5,906 nt of DNA from Candidatus Saccharibacteria bacterium UBA6575 (lineage in GTDB: Bacteria; Patescibacteriota; Saccharimonadia; Saccharimonadales; Saccharimonadaceae): contig DJJF01000017.1 of assembly GCA_002434005.1 (NCBI GenBank), positions 1 to 5,906 on the forward strand, in the 5' to 3' direction. A program made the translations under genes and the position numbers. This document shows, piece by piece, positions 5,791 through 5,906 of the stretch (its first letter is position 1; every line of letters starts with the position of its first letter). The notes below the pieces were generated by a model. That model ran no database searches. It was not told where the DNA came from and saw only the letters and a list, made by a program, of their open reading frames with translations.

Positions 5791-5802
5791 ACTATACCGT
5801 AA
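5791..5802 (-). promoter_or_regulatory. Promoter of the small membrane protein gene, extended -10 element
   Basis: Read on the minus strand, TTACGGTATAGT (5802-5791) matches the murT promoter element at 11 of 12 bases. The hexamer TATAGT (5796-5791) ends 6 nt before the ATG at 5784, so +1 is predicted on the A of the start codon. The element is part of a 16-bp inverted repeat (5794-5809). Confidence 0.65.
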
Positions 5803-5829
5803 GCGGTATCATTACGACATAAATAATTT

Positions 5830-5906
5830 TGGTGCCCCGGGATGGATTCGAACCATCGGCCTTAGGCTTAGAAGTCCTCTGCTCTATCCAGCTGAGCTAC
5901 CAGGGC
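5830..5906 (-). tRNA. tRNA-Arg, anticodon UCU, CCA encoded
   Basis: The minus strand gives a 77-nt cloverleaf whose first base is the last base of the window. The acceptor stem (GCCCTGG with CCGGGGC, one U-G pair), D stem (GCTC/GAGC) and T stem (GATGG/CCATC) are complete, and A73 and CCA are encoded (5833-5830). The anticodon loop CTTCTAA gives anticodon UCU, reading AGA/AGG, with A37. The anticodon stem is weak: only three central pairs form, with A31-G39 next to the loop and G27-A43 at the base mismatched. No terminator is seen downstream. Its promoter lies outside the window. Confidence 0.93.

Noticed and set aside
5830..5906. Reading the tRNA-Arg loop one base later, as an amber-suppressor anticodon CUA
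   Set aside because: That register closes the loop with a C-C mismatch and breaks the stem. The register giving UCU has U33 and three good pairs, and matches bacterial tRNA-Arg loops.
1..5906. CRISPR array, insertion sequence or integrated element at the tRNAs
   Set aside because: No regularly spaced repeats, transposase or integrase remnants, or duplicated tRNA 3' ends were seen.

Overview
The window looks like part of the chromosome of a small-genome bacterium of the Patescibacteria/CPR, most likely Candidatus Saccharibacteria (TM7). This is inferred from gene content and style: a MurT/GatD pair, a membrane-anchored Clp-type ATPase next to a small unknown membrane protein, very tight packing, and starts placed directly after a -10 box. 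No marker gene fixes the taxonomy. The genetic code appears standard: TAA, TAG and TGA all end genes here.

Layout from left to right. A tRNA-Pro(UGG) gene on the minus strand (46-122) has its own terminator (7-31) and promoter (149-154). Diverging from it is a bacterioferritin-comigratory/PrxQ-type peroxiredoxin (194-652, +). This converges, with a 4-bp overlap, on a minus-strand two-gene operon, murT (1371-2648) and gatD (649-1374), which amidates the D-glutamate of lipid II. A compact, nearly symmetric divergent promoter (2656-2693) separates murT from a plus-strand pair: a 127-aa membrane protein of unknown function (2700-3083) and an 818-aa Clp/HSP100-like double AAA+ ATPase with two N-terminal membrane helices (3074-5530). 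The ATPase gene converges, with a 28-bp overlap, on a small three-helix membrane protein (5503-5784, -). A tRNA-Arg(UCU) gene on the minus strand (5830-5906) ends exactly at the window edge. No stretch longer than 150 bases lacks a gene.

Two themes stand out. First, all four transcription units that begin with a protein gene have a GGTAYAAT-like -10 box that ends 6 or 7 nt before an ATG, so the mRNAs are predicted to be leaderless. The downstream gene gatD instead has a good Shine-Dalgarno sequence. Second, the Clp-like ATPase keeps an intact second ATPase core but lacks the aromatic pore loops of both rings, the middle domain and a recognisable ClpP-docking loop. It may therefore be a membrane-tethered remodelling machine rather than a protease unfoldase. 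Together with its overlapping membrane partner it is the best candidate here for an undescribed system. Both tRNAs also depart from canonical structure, most strikingly U37 beside the proline anticodon.
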